This document shows, one piece after another, positions 47,701 through 55,952 of a stretch of 64,000 nt of DNA. The translations under genes were made by a program, and so were the position numbers. Position 1 is the first letter of the stretch. Every line of letters starts with the position of its first letter. The notes beneath the pieces are model-generated. The model ran no database searches and had not been told where the DNA came from. It saw only the letters and a list, made by a program, of their open reading frames with translations. This stretch comes from Halpernia frigidisoli (GTDB lineage Bacteria; Bacteroidota; Bacteroidia; Flavobacteriales; Weeksellaceae): positions 353,489 to 417,488 of the forward strand of contig NZ_FOQT01000004.1 in assembly GCF_900113805.1 (NCBI RefSeq). The letters are read 5' to 3'.

Positions 47701-47958
47701 TCAACGATAAATATTCCTCCGGCAAATACTGACGTAAGTAAAGATATTTATCCAAATCCTTTCCGTGACAAAATTTATCTAAAAAAAGAATTGAAAGCAC
47801 AATTTGAAATTTATGATATCTCAGGAAAAGTAGTACGGACAGGTAAAGTAAAAAATACAGAGATCGACGCTGTTGATTTATTACCGGGAACCTATATCTT
47901 AAAAATTACAGACAGTGAAGGCAAAATAATAACCAAGAAAATGATAAAAACTAAATAA
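44782..47958 (+). CDS. Large secreted protein with two tandem FISUMP-like units and T9SS sorting domain
   Basis: 1058 residues with a signal peptide (QNYFLLFVVSSVFAQAQ). Two homologous halves, about 50-500 and 530-980, each contain a Ig-like start (YWSWHIWVTDNP; YWSWQIWSPGEQP), the hallmark YMDRNLGAS or FMDRNLGAR, LLYEWGRKDPFP or LHYQWGRKDAMP, DPCPDGWRVP and a closing AVRCMRD or SVRCAKD. This is the pattern of the FISUMP-type domains of Bacteroidetes surface proteins. The C-terminus (IYPNPFRDKIYLKKELKAQF to IITKKMIKTK) is a type A sorting domain. Function unknown; adhesion or carbohydrate binding is possible. Confidence 0.88.
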   Translation: MKQNYFLLFVVSSVFAQAQTANHSNFSNVEASSGMKANTQTFDFAKSPNSYIYDLDVAKTNNYGGLEIPVKKAYEMWAKYDYLKNNGQFTPIPQGNLSATLYWEDLAGLVESVAVNAGSSPEDSTIKVNINKGKGKGNAVIAFKVNGVIYWSWHIWVTDNPENGVSYKQGFETDKNGNPIEVQYMDRNLGASTDSFLGNQWQKSGGLLYEWGRKDPFPALANKDFFFYELDGEVGNLKHRTIDSDKTIPLKIREFNEIEKNMNFAVKNPLTLIINTDNANWFSNKLHRSEGPGTDFMAWDLWSDNFKGGNGNANSSNTQIKNDTRSYELKSELDPCPDGWRVPSYYGRVTTNNNMGPWGRKNSGGNDDTNGYNLIKPDMLNAALDGVKVYPGLGIDFSKAQNGGRNLGLVPITGGYKYYPNSVAPNTSIYSIYQDENSNGGLWSGTYGFDGPRYLGVISDAERKDVSAAGLNSVYVNQTGLSKDAMAVRCMRDPNIDFIGHFPTQYFADTEESYANGLDAPNTYMVIAQPVLEIPISKAFAVYNQVLTNQDNLPTNHLVAKILWTDNKDLVKDISLNLGSGDVRDGKIIINLDPNQVGNAVVSLHNNSTETPAYWSWQIWSPGEQPGTITYTTEDPTPAAYNFVNLTKSNLAAMTTNFMDRNLGARLAAKNNSNFTPNDISVLSSGLHYQWGRKDAMPLFRNLSNAGTSAMVYLGAENTSETGILNYSNISGDDYERNYSKEYSLYASNNSNETKKISENILYSVNNPMQFLYRSGAGQLYDGGIKSNNDVSQIRDWVSDKQSKAPERWGHADKKSVFDPCPDGWRVPDVSYTALYTSSKGNSPFYNGSKKDRYGKDGLIQDQATGISDYYEGENVQNYYVKFESGNYNVGNFPFAGIRGEFGGNKVSVERSGVWLASLADLGTGYGLAMEFDQNSMQAGTGAYPQAAMSVRCAKDEPRFLLINPVKTSNSTLSTINIPPANTDVSKDIYPNPFRDKIYLKKELKAQFEIYDISGKVVRTGKVKNTEIDAVDLLPGTYILKITDSEGKIITKKMIKTK

Positions 47959-47974
47959 TCATTTTATTTAAAAG

Positions 47975-48006
47975 AAGGCGCAATTTTAATTGCGTCTTTT
48001 TTTTTT
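47975..48006 (+). terminator. Intrinsic terminator; T-run merges with the next promoter
   Basis: Stem AAGGCGCAAT (47975-47984) / ATTGCGTCTT (47989-47998), TTTA loop, one G-U pair, long T-run. The run leads straight into TAAATTTG (48006-48013), the probable -7 box of the arginase-fold gene. Confidence 0.87.
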
Positions 48007-48038
48007 AAATTTGTCCAAACTAATAATTAAAATATTTT

Positions 48039-49121
48039 ATGAATATTGAGGACTTCATCATTCCCGCTCCGGAAATTAAAACTGAAAACTGGCAACTTGG
48101 TCATTTTATTAAAAGGGAAATAATCGAGAACAGCATTGTTTTGCTTTTTGTTTCAGATTTTAGAGGTGCAAAAGGAAGCGGTGAAAGTCAGGATTTTAGA
48201 AGGGTAAGAAAACAGCTTTATAAATTGTCACATTTACAGCTGGAAACAACGGTTTGTGATCTCGGCGATCTTATTTCCGGTAAAACTATTGAAGATACAC
48301 ATTATGTTTTGCAGGAATTTCTTTCGCTTTGTCATTATAAAAATGCAGTTCCGGTAATAATTGGAGGAAGTAATGATCTTGCTTTTTCACTTTTTTCAGC
48401 TTTAAATTTTCACCAAAAAAATATTAGTTATACACAGATCAACAGTAAAATCGAGTTGGGAAATGTTGCAGATACTCTTTCTGAGAAGAATTTTCTAACG
48501 AAGATCTTAAGTTCAAAAAATTTATCTGTAGAAAATTATCACCATTTGGCCTATCAAAAACATTTAAATCCTTTGGAATCTGTCGATTTAATTAAAGATG
48601 TCGATTTTGATATCATTCGTTTGGCAGAAATGATGAATGTGACCGAGAAAGCAGAACCTTTCTTCAGAAAGGCAGATTTGGTAACCGTAAACTGCGACGC
48701 CATTGAAAGTTTTGCCGAAAGTTTTTCAATTCATCCGCAGGTAAATGGTTTAAACCGTCGAGAAATCTGCGCTTATATGCAGGAAATAGGTTTAGGTGAA
48801 AATCTAAGATCAGTAGGGATTTTTAACTTTAATTTTGACGCAGAAAACGTACTAAATCACCAGCTTTTAGCGCAAATGATCTGGTATTTAATTTTAGGAA
48901 TTGATCTTCAGAATTCTCATCCGAAAGAACGTTTTTACGAAACTTTCCATGTTTTGGTAAAAGATGAAAATTATACTTTTAAAAGAGATACTTTTAAAAA
49001 TCTGTGGTATTTTGGGTCAGATGACAAAATAGAAAACTGTCTGCCATGTTCACATTTGGATTATGAGGCGGCAAAGAAAGAAAATCTGACTCAGCGTCTT
49101 TTAAATTTTTTAAATAAATAA
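48039..49121 (+). CDS. Arginase-fold (ureohydrolase-like) protein lacking metal ligands
   Basis: 360 residues. The overall layout fits the ureohydrolase family (often labelled formimidoylglutamase in flavobacteria): FVSDFRGAKGSGESQDFRRV, NAVPVIIGGSNDLAFSLFSA, and ENLRSVGIFNFNFDAENV. The manganese-binding motifs are eroded: GGSND in place of GGDHS, NSKIE in place of DAHxD, and TVNCDAIESFA in place of SxDxDxxDP. It is therefore probably not a hydrolase. The C-terminus has PCSHLDYEAA. It is likely co-transcribed with the polysaccharide genes that begin three bases later. Confidence 0.78.
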   Translation: MNIEDFIIPAPEIKTENWQLGHFIKREIIENSIVLLFVSDFRGAKGSGESQDFRRVRKQLYKLSHLQLETTVCDLGDLISGKTIEDTHYVLQEFLSLCHYKNAVPVIIGGSNDLAFSLFSALNFHQKNISYTQINSKIELGNVADTLSEKNFLTKILSSKNLSVENYHHLAYQKHLNPLESVDLIKDVDFDIIRLAEMMNVTEKAEPFFRKADLVTVNCDAIESFAESFSIHPQVNGLNRREICAYMQEIGLGENLRSVGIFNFNFDAENVLNHQLLAQMIWYLILGIDLQNSHPKERFYETFHVLVKDENYTFKRDTFKNLWYFGSDDKIENCLPCSHLDYEAAKKENLTQRLLNFLNK

Positions 49122-49124
49122 AAA

Positions 49125-50123
49125 ATGACCAAAGTTTCCGTCATTGTACCGGTTTTCAACGTAGAAAAATATCTGGAAAAATGCCTGAATTCTTTGGTGA
49201 ATCAAACTTTAGATGAGGTAGAAATTCTCGTCATTAATGATGGAAGTACAGACGGTTCGCAGAAAATTATCGATAAATTTCAACAAAATTTTCCGCAAAA
49301 GATACAATCATTTACCAAAGAAAATGGTGGTTTAAGCGATGCGAGAAATTTTGGTTTAGACAAAGCTACCGGAAATTATATTGGCTTTGTGGATAGTGAT
49401 GATTATGTTTCTGAAAATATGTTTGAAGAAATGATTGATTTAGCAGAAAAACACAGTGCTGAAATGGTGATCTGTAATCTTCAAAAAGTTGATGAAATGG
49501 GAAAAAACACACAGCAATTAACCCAAATTCCACATCTCCCGGAAGGCATTAATCTTAAAGAAAATTTTGATGTTTTTGCGGATCTTTCATATTTTGCCTG
49601 TAATAAAATCTTTAGAAAAGACCTTTTTAATGATCTTCGTTTTAAAAAAAGCAGACATTTTGAGGACATCGAATTAATTCCAAAACTTCTTCTAAAATGT
49701 ACGACTTTAGCACAAACGCAAAGTTTTTATTACCAATATCTTGAGCGTACGGATTCTATCAGTAAAACGCATACTCTTAAAGGTTTAGATATTTTAAAAG
49801 CCGTAAATGATGTCTCGGAAGATTTTAAAAATTCAAAATATTCAGGACATAAAAGTACGCTCAAAAATTTTAAAATTTTAGAAGGGGTTTATACATTTTT
49901 GGCGTATTCCGCTTTTGTAAAAGATGAATTTGTTGCAGAAAAATTGCACAACGCTTATTGCGAATTTGTAAAAGAAAATAAAATAACGGTGCGCGAAATA
50001 TTATTTTACCGCCGTTTTGGTAAAAATTATCTGTTATCTTTGCCGCTGACTAAAATAATTTATTACGTTCTCTACTTTTTTGGGTTTAATAAGTTAACGC
50101 AGATCTTCATCAAAAAAATATAA
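49125..50123 (+). CDS. Glycosyltransferase family 2
   Basis: 332 residues. GT-A fold motifs at the N-terminus: VSVIVPVFNVEKYLEKCLNS (4-23), ILVINDGSTDGSQKII, GLSDARNFGLDKATGNYIGF and the DxD-type VDSDDYVS (about 90-97). The C-terminal region is helical and ends in a hydrophobic segment (IIYYVLYFFGF). It adds a sugar from a nucleotide donor to a growing polysaccharide or glycolipid at the cytosolic face. First sugar gene of the cluster running to 55756; three bases separate it from the arginase-fold gene. Confidence 0.93.
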   Translation: MTKVSVIVPVFNVEKYLEKCLNSLVNQTLDEVEILVINDGSTDGSQKIIDKFQQNFPQKIQSFTKENGGLSDARNFGLDKATGNYIGFVDSDDYVSENMFEEMIDLAEKHSAEMVICNLQKVDEMGKNTQQLTQIPHLPEGINLKENFDVFADLSYFACNKIFRKDLFNDLRFKKSRHFEDIELIPKLLLKCTTLAQTQSFYYQYLERTDSISKTHTLKGLDILKAVNDVSEDFKNSKYSGHKSTLKNFKILEGVYTFLAYSAFVKDEFVAEKLHNAYCEFVKENKITVREILFYRRFGKNYLLSLPLTKIIYYVLYFFGFNKLTQIFIKKI

Positions 50124-50129
50124 AATAAG

Positions 50130-51257
50130 TTGCAAATTTTACATCCTGTTTTTACCGTTACCATTTTAATTTTAATAGGCTACAGTTTTTTAGAAGTTTA
50201 TGGCCGTGAAATTAAGAACTACAAAACGGTTTGGTTTGTTGTCATTTTGCTGATCATTTTTGCCGGTTTCAGAAAAGGTGTGGGAGCGGATTATCCTATT
50301 TATCAAAGTATGTACAGTTATTTTCCGCTTCATATAGATTATGCGGAGATTTTCAGTAAAGCACTTTTTCAGAAAAATTCTCTGGAAATTGAATGGCTTT
50401 ACCTTCTATTTAATAATACTTTTTTTCTTGCCGGTTTGCCTTTTTTTATTTTTACGGCTTTTGTCGCTATTATCGCGCTAATTCCAAAATTTTACACGAT
50501 TGAAAAATACGTGGCTTATCCAGCTACAGGTTTACTTTTATATATTATTCCCGCTTATTTTATTGCAGATTGCGGACAGATCCGGCAGGGTCTGGCGATG
50601 GCTGTGGCAATTTTTTCCTTTAAATATATAAAAGAAAGAAATTTATTGATGTTTTTGATCGTGATGTATTTTGCTTTAGGATTTCATAAGTCGGCCGCAG
50701 TTTTTGTACCTGCTTACTGGCTCGCAAAAGTCCCTTTGACAAAGACAAAAATTATCGCTCTTGTTCTTTTTTGCATGGCTTTATCACCGTTTGAGATTTA
50801 CAATAATCTTGGTTTTCTTAACGCCATCGCGCCACAGGAAGTTTACCAGGGATATTCAGATTATGTCAATATTGAAGGCGGAGAAACAGGAATTATAAAG
50901 TTTTTTGATTTAATAAGTTTGCTCTATGTCTTTTTTATCGTCACATTAAACGAAGAAACCTGTGCAAAAATCCCTTATTACGAATACATGCGTAACCTTG
51001 GTCTCTGTGGCGTCTGCCTGTTTTTCGTGATGCGTGGAAGTCCGATTTTTTCAACAAGATTACCCGGCATTTATATGTTTTTTGCCGCAATGATTTTGCC
51101 AAATAATTTAGCCTCAATTGCTGACATTCGTTATAAAAAATTTTTACATTTGATATTGGTTTTGTTTGTGGTATTTTACTATTTCGTTTTCGCCAGTTAC
51201 CAAGGCAGAAACGGCAGATTTACGCCAGACAGATATCAAAATTACCTTTGGAATTAA
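50130..51257 (+). CDS. EpsG-like polysaccharide polymerase, TTG start
   Basis: 375 residues with about ten membrane segments. The pattern FAGFRKGVGADYPIYQSMY near residues 45-65 and IADCGQIRQGLAMAVAIFSF, FHKSAAVFVPAYWLA in the middle are typical of EpsG/Wzy-type polymerases. The only in-frame start near the preceding gene is TTG at 50130; an in-frame stop lies nine bases before it, and the next Met is far downstream. It would join repeat units of a surface polysaccharide at the periplasmic face. It lies six bases after the GT2 gene. Confidence 0.84.
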   Translation: MQILHPVFTVTILILIGYSFLEVYGREIKNYKTVWFVVILLIIFAGFRKGVGADYPIYQSMYSYFPLHIDYAEIFSKALFQKNSLEIEWLYLLFNNTFFLAGLPFFIFTAFVAIIALIPKFYTIEKYVAYPATGLLLYIIPAYFIADCGQIRQGLAMAVAIFSFKYIKERNLLMFLIVMYFALGFHKSAAVFVPAYWLAKVPLTKTKIIALVLFCMALSPFEIYNNLGFLNAIAPQEVYQGYSDYVNIEGGETGIIKFFDLISLLYVFFIVTLNEETCAKIPYYEYMRNLGLCGVCLFFVMRGSPIFSTRLPGIYMFFAAMILPNNLASIADIRYKKFLHLILVLFVVFYYFVFASYQGRNGRFTPDRYQNYLWN

Positions 51258-51260
51258 TTT

Positions 51261-52376
51261 ATGGATAGATTTGAGATCATGTTCACTTCTTTACACTTCC
51301 CCATTTTTTGGTTGAAGTTATTTTTGGGATTTGGTTTTTCATTTTTGATCACATTTTTTACGATACCAAGCATTATAAAAATATCCCGCCGAAAAAATTT
51401 AATGGACGAACCTGGCGCAAGAAGTTCTCACATGCGGAAAATTTCGAATTTGGGCGGTATTGCTATTGTTTTTGCACTTTGTGTATGCGCTTCTATTTTT
51501 GCCTCAGAACTTTTTAAAGAATATAAATTTCTTTTTGCTTCACTGATAATACTGCTCTTTGTTGGCGTTAAAGATGATATAATGATCATGCGGGCTTATA
51601 AGAAATTAATTGCGCAGATCTTGGTTTCTGTTTTAATGGTAATAGGTTCGGATGTGCGCATCAGAAGTTTGTTTGGTGTTTTTGGTATTTATGAAATGTC
51701 CTATTACATCAGTGTGATTCTTAGTATTTTCACTTTTGTTATTTTAATTAATGCATTTAATTTAATTGACGGTATAGATGGTTTAGCGGGAAGTTATTCT
51801 GTGATGTGCAGTATATTTTTCGCGATCAGTTATTTTCGACTAGGACCTTATAATTATCCGTTAGTTATTCTTTCAGCTGTGATCGTGGGTTCTGTTTTGG
51901 CTTTTTTATATTACAATCTGTCAAATTTCAGGCAGCAAAAAATTTTTATGGGTGATACCGGTTCGATGGTTTTAGGCTTTCTTTTGGCTTTTACCGGTAT
52001 TTGTTTTATGGATATCTTCATTGATAAAAAAATTGCAGAAATTCCGCGGTATCATCTTAACAGTGCGCCAGTTATTGCCGTCGCCATTCTTATTTTACCA
52101 ATTATTGATACACTGAATGTAATTATCATCAGATTGATCAATAAAAAACCATTGATGGAAGCAGATACTAATCACGTTCACCATAAATTATTGAGATTGG
52201 GTTATACGCACAGAAGATCTACAGCATATATTATATTTTATTATTTTTTCATCGTGATTTTCGCTTACTTTTTTAGACATTTAAATAATAACCTTTTGCT
52301 CTTTTTAATTGTAAGTTTAGGTTTTATGGGCGTTTTCATTCCTGAAATTAAATTAAAAATTAGAAAATCCAAATAA
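51261..52376 (+). CDS. WecA/MraY-family undecaprenyl-phosphate sugar-phosphate transferase
   Basis: 371 residues with about ten membrane helices. Family motifs: IKISRRKNLMDEPGARSSH and KISNLGGIAIVF at the N-terminus, VGVKDDIMIMRAYKKL (DD motif), NAFNLIDGIDGLAGSYSVM, and KIFMGDTGSMVLGFLLAF, with a late HVHHKLLRLGYTHRRS. It transfers a sugar-1-phosphate to undecaprenyl phosphate to start lipid-linked polysaccharide. UndP itself comes from the pathway of uppS, encoded 4.5 kb away. Start at ATG 51261. Confidence 0.93.
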   Translation: MDRFEIMFTSLHFPIFWLKLFLGFGFSFLITFFTIPSIIKISRRKNLMDEPGARSSHMRKISNLGGIAIVFALCVCASIFASELFKEYKFLFASLIILLFVGVKDDIMIMRAYKKLIAQILVSVLMVIGSDVRIRSLFGVFGIYEMSYYISVILSIFTFVILINAFNLIDGIDGLAGSYSVMCSIFFAISYFRLGPYNYPLVILSAVIVGSVLAFLYYNLSNFRQQKIFMGDTGSMVLGFLLAFTGICFMDIFIDKKIAEIPRYHLNSAPVIAVAILILPIIDTLNVIIIRLINKKPLMEADTNHVHHKLLRLGYTHRRSTAYIIFYYFFIVIFAYFFRHLNNNLLLFLIVSLGFMGVFIPEIKLKIRKSK

Positions 52377-52407
52377 ATCGTTATTTTTGCAACCTTTACA
52401 ACTTATA

Positions 52408-53271
52408 ATGAAATTTTTAAAAATATTCCTAATAATTTTCACTGTTTTTGCGCTTACATCTTGCGTTACGATAAAAGATGTGCGTTATTTTCAACCGAGC
52501 GAAAGTTTGGTCATCAATGAAGAAGGTTTAGTTCCGTATAATATTCCTGTTTACAGAATTACTAAAAATGATATCTTAACTTTAAATATTGTTACCACTC
52601 CCAAAGGCGATGCAGCGCAGTTTTATTCTAATTTATATGCGAGCGGAGAAGGTGGAGGTACGGGCGGTTCCAGCTCTGGAGGATCTGGAGTAAGTGTTTC
52701 CGGCGGAGGCGGTAGTTCGGGAAATGCTAATATTTATTTTAATGGGTTAAAAGTAGATGTAAACGGCGAAATCAATATTTTTGGAATTGGCTACATAAAA
52801 GCAGAAGGAAAAACTATAAAAGATGTTTCCGATGAGATTCAGCTTCGCGTAAATGAAAATTTTTTAGAGGGTAAATCTCAGGTTAGATTAAATACTGACG
52901 GGATTACTTATACGATAATTGGCGATGTAGAAACGGTAGGAATGACCGGCGAAAAAATCGCGCACAAAAGCACGTTAACCCTTACTGAAGCACTTGCCGA
53001 TAATGGCGGACTGAACAGAACTGTTGATAGAAAAAACATAACCATTCACAGGAAATATCCGGAAGGTATCAAGATCGCAAAAATTGATCTTACCCGTGAA
53101 GATGCCATGAATTCTGAATACTACTGGTTGCAAAACGGTGACGAAATTTATCTTAATACTAGACCAAAAAACCTGAATGGTCTAGGCAAAGATCCTATCC
53201 AAACATTGACGACGGGCGTAAGTGTCATCACAACAGCACTTTCTATATATTTAATTCTATCCAGACTTTAA
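52408..53271 (+). CDS. Polysaccharide export lipoprotein, Wza family
   Basis: 287 residues from the ATG at 52408; a TTG seven codons upstream is less likely, since it lies inside the promoter-like TATTTTTG (52382-52389). Lipobox FALTSC (Cys19). The export domain begins with YRITKNDILTLNIVT and continues with VDVNGEINIFGIGYIKAEGK; a second SLBB-like unit has YTIIGDVETVGMTGEKIAHK and LTEALADNGGLNRTVDRKNI. A Gly/Ser-rich insert (about 82-110) splits the first domain. The C-terminal helix would insert in the outer membrane. Confidence 0.92.
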   Translation: MKFLKIFLIIFTVFALTSCVTIKDVRYFQPSESLVINEEGLVPYNIPVYRITKNDILTLNIVTTPKGDAAQFYSNLYASGEGGGTGGSSSGGSGVSVSGGGGSSGNANIYFNGLKVDVNGEINIFGIGYIKAEGKTIKDVSDEIQLRVNENFLEGKSQVRLNTDGITYTIIGDVETVGMTGEKIAHKSTLTLTEALADNGGLNRTVDRKNITIHRKYPEGIKIAKIDLTREDAMNSEYYWLQNGDEIYLNTRPKNLNGLGKDPIQTLTTGVSVITTALSIYLILSRL

Positions 53272-53275
53272 TCTT

Positions 53276-55756
53276 ATGATTCCAGAAAATACAGAAGCGA
53301 ATATCCCTGCGAAAGAAAAACTTGGAACTTTTGCCTTTTTCGATATTGAACATTTTCTTCGGAATATCATTAAAAATTGGTATTGGTTTTTGCTGATGTT
53401 TTCTTTGGGTTATTTTCTTTCCTTTATTTACTCTAAATATTATGCGCAAAGAATTTACGCCTCAGAACTTTCTTTAAGTATTTCAAATAACACCGCCAGT
53501 TATTTCACTCCAAATCAGTCCATTAATTTTATTTGGGGACAAACCGGAAACCAGGATGGGATATTTTTAAAAAAATTATTGCTTTCCCGAACTCACAATG
53601 AATACTTAGTTAAAAAGCTAGATCTTTTTTCTAATTATTCTACAAAAGGACTTATAAAAGCCACTTATTTAGATAAAAATGATTCTCCGGTTTTTTTAGA
53701 AATCGATAAGACTCATTTGCAGCAAGTCAATTATCCGATTACGCTGATTCCAAAAGGAGGCAACAAATATGAAGTTGAGCTTCCGGAAGAAGGTCAAAGT
53801 ACTTATTTGTACAGTTTTTTAGGTGAAGGATTTGAGAATATTTCTGGTTTTGAAAGACCGGCAAACAAGATCGTCAGTTTAAATCAATGGTACACAACGC
53901 CAAATCTTCGTTTTAAACTCGTTCAAAATCCACAGAATCCTTCAATAAAACTTGAAAATGTCATCATTTCACTTACCACAGTAAATGATGCCGTAAATGA
54001 GATTATTCAGAATGTAGGAGTAAGTTTTGACAAGGAAATCAGTACTATTATGATCATCTCGAAAAGAGGTTATAATCTTAACGGTACGGTTAATTTCCTC
54101 AATATGTCCGTGAAGGAGTTGAAAAAGAAAAGAGTAGAAGATCAAAATATGGTTGATGAAAATACTTCAGATTACATCAAAGAAAATTTAGTAAAAATTA
54201 GAAAAAAATTAGATTCTGCTGCTAATAAATTAAATGATTTAAAGGTAAACGAAGGTCTTTACGATATTACTAACAGGGACGAAAAAGCCTTAACAGAAAT
54301 AAAAGATCTTGAAAAGCAAAAAGCGGAACTTATCACGAAGATCAATTCTTTAAATTCCGTTAGAAGTTCAGTCGCAAGCTCAAATTTAGATAATCTGATC
54401 AGTTTAAATGCGGCAGGAATCGAAGATGGAATGTTTAGCGCCACAGTTTCAGAATTAAAAGCACTGTATTTAAAACGACGGGAACTGGCTACTATTTATC
54501 AGCCCAATTCTGCGCCAATGCGCGAAATTAACCGACTTATTAATGAATCCCGAGGCAAATCTGACGGTAGTTTGAGAAAATATTACGGTGTTTTTGCTGA
54601 TCAGTTGCAGGCTTTAAATTCAAAAATTTCTTCATCGGAAGGCGATCTGGCGACTTATCCTGAAAAAGAGAGAAAATATCTTGATGTAGAGCGCGGTTAT
54701 AATATGATAGAAGCGACTTACAATACGCTTTTAACCAAACAAAATGAAACGTCAATTCGAGTCGCAAGTAATAAATCTGATATTACGGTTATAGATCCTG
54801 CAAAAAATTTGGGACAGGGACCAATTGCACCAAATATTTCACGTGCAAAATTGCTCATTATTGGATTTTTAATGCTTATTCCTCTCCTTATCATTTTGTT
54901 GCGTGAGTTGCTGGACAATAAGATCAGAAACGTAAAAGAATTGTTACAAGTGACCAAAATGCCTCTTTTAGGTGTGATCGGAAATAACAGTCACGATAAT
55001 AATCTAACAGTTTTAGAACAACCAAAATCTTCTATATCAGAGGCTTTCCGCGGGATAAGAGCCAATTTAAGATTTTTGCATAATCAGGATAATCAGAGTA
55101 AAGTGATCCTCATTACATCTTCAATTGGAGGTGAAGGAAAAACTTATGTTTCAATAAATATTGCTTCAGTTTTAGGTTTAAGTGGTAAAAAAACCATTTT
55201 ACTAGGAATGGATCTGAGAAAACCAAAGATTTTTGGTGATTTTAACATTGACAATAAATTTGGTATCTCAAACTATCTTACTGGTGAAGTGACCATTGAC
55301 CAGATCATTAATAAAACAAGAATTGCAGGTTTGGATGTGGCGACTTCAGGGCCAATACCGCCAAATCCTTCTGAACTTTTAATGGGTGAAAAAAATATCG
55401 AGTTTATTGCTGAATTGAGAAAAATCTATGATTTTATCATTATAGATTCTCCACCGGTTGGTTTAGTGGCAGATTCTTTCGAGTTGATGAAATATTCCGA
55501 TGCTAATGTTTATGTTGTTCGCCATGAATATACTGAGAAATATATGCTCAAAATGATCATGGAGAAATATAAAAATCAGGAAATAAAACATCTTGGACTT
55601 ATTTATAACGACTATTCTGTGAAACAGGGTTATGGTTACGGTTATGGCTACGGTTATGGCTACGGCTATGGTTATTTTGATGAAGATAAAAATTATCAAG
55701 AACCGTGGCTCATAAGATTTTCAAATAAGCTTAAAAATTTATTCACTAGAAATTAA
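53276..55756 (+). CDS. Wzc-like polysaccharide co-polymerase and tyrosine autokinase
   Basis: 826 residues. N-terminal membrane helix (FLLMFSLGYFLSFIYSKYYA), large periplasmic coiled-coil region, second helix (LLIIGFLMLIPLLIILLREL, about 525-545) and cytosolic kinase domain: PKSSISEAFRGIRANLRF, Walker A ITSSIGGEGKTYVS (near 615-623), Walker A' LLGMDLRKPKIFGDF and Walker B FIIIDSPPVGLVADS. Directly before the C-terminus there are eight Gly-Tyr pairs (55628-55675), the tyrosine cluster that such kinases phosphorylate. It controls chain length and export with Wza. It begins four bases after wza. Confidence 0.95.
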   Translation: MIPENTEANIPAKEKLGTFAFFDIEHFLRNIIKNWYWFLLMFSLGYFLSFIYSKYYAQRIYASELSLSISNNTASYFTPNQSINFIWGQTGNQDGIFLKKLLLSRTHNEYLVKKLDLFSNYSTKGLIKATYLDKNDSPVFLEIDKTHLQQVNYPITLIPKGGNKYEVELPEEGQSTYLYSFLGEGFENISGFERPANKIVSLNQWYTTPNLRFKLVQNPQNPSIKLENVIISLTTVNDAVNEIIQNVGVSFDKEISTIMIISKRGYNLNGTVNFLNMSVKELKKKRVEDQNMVDENTSDYIKENLVKIRKKLDSAANKLNDLKVNEGLYDITNRDEKALTEIKDLEKQKAELITKINSLNSVRSSVASSNLDNLISLNAAGIEDGMFSATVSELKALYLKRRELATIYQPNSAPMREINRLINESRGKSDGSLRKYYGVFADQLQALNSKISSSEGDLATYPEKERKYLDVERGYNMIEATYNTLLTKQNETSIRVASNKSDITVIDPAKNLGQGPIAPNISRAKLLIIGFLMLIPLLIILLRELLDNKIRNVKELLQVTKMPLLGVIGNNSHDNNLTVLEQPKSSISEAFRGIRANLRFLHNQDNQSKVILITSSIGGEGKTYVSINIASVLGLSGKKTILLGMDLRKPKIFGDFNIDNKFGISNYLTGEVTIDQIINKTRIAGLDVATSGPIPPNPSELLMGEKNIEFIAELRKIYDFIIIDSPPVGLVADSFELMKYSDANVYVVRHEYTEKYMLKMIMEKYKNQEIKHLGLIYNDYSVKQGYGYGYGYGYGYGYGYFDEDKNYQEPWLIRFSNKLKNLFTRN
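55628..55675 (+). repeat. Tandem Gly-Tyr coding repeat in Wzc tail
   Basis: Eight GGT/GGC + TAT/TAC codon pairs in tandem, encoding the autophosphorylation cluster. Synonymous codons alternate, so it is not a fresh slippage product, but copy number may still vary between strains. Confidence 0.8.
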
Positions 55757-55952
55757 TAATAACCGATTTCTGAACCAAACTTTTCTTTTAGTTTAGATTT
55801 AAAAATAAAAGGGTTTTTTTTCCGTTTTATTATAAGAAATTTATACTTATTTCGGGTTTTTTAACGAAAAATTAAGAAGCTCCTTAAAACAAAATTGTTT
55901 TATATTTGCAAAAATTATTTTTGAAACGTTAAAACAGTTCAAACTTATTTGA

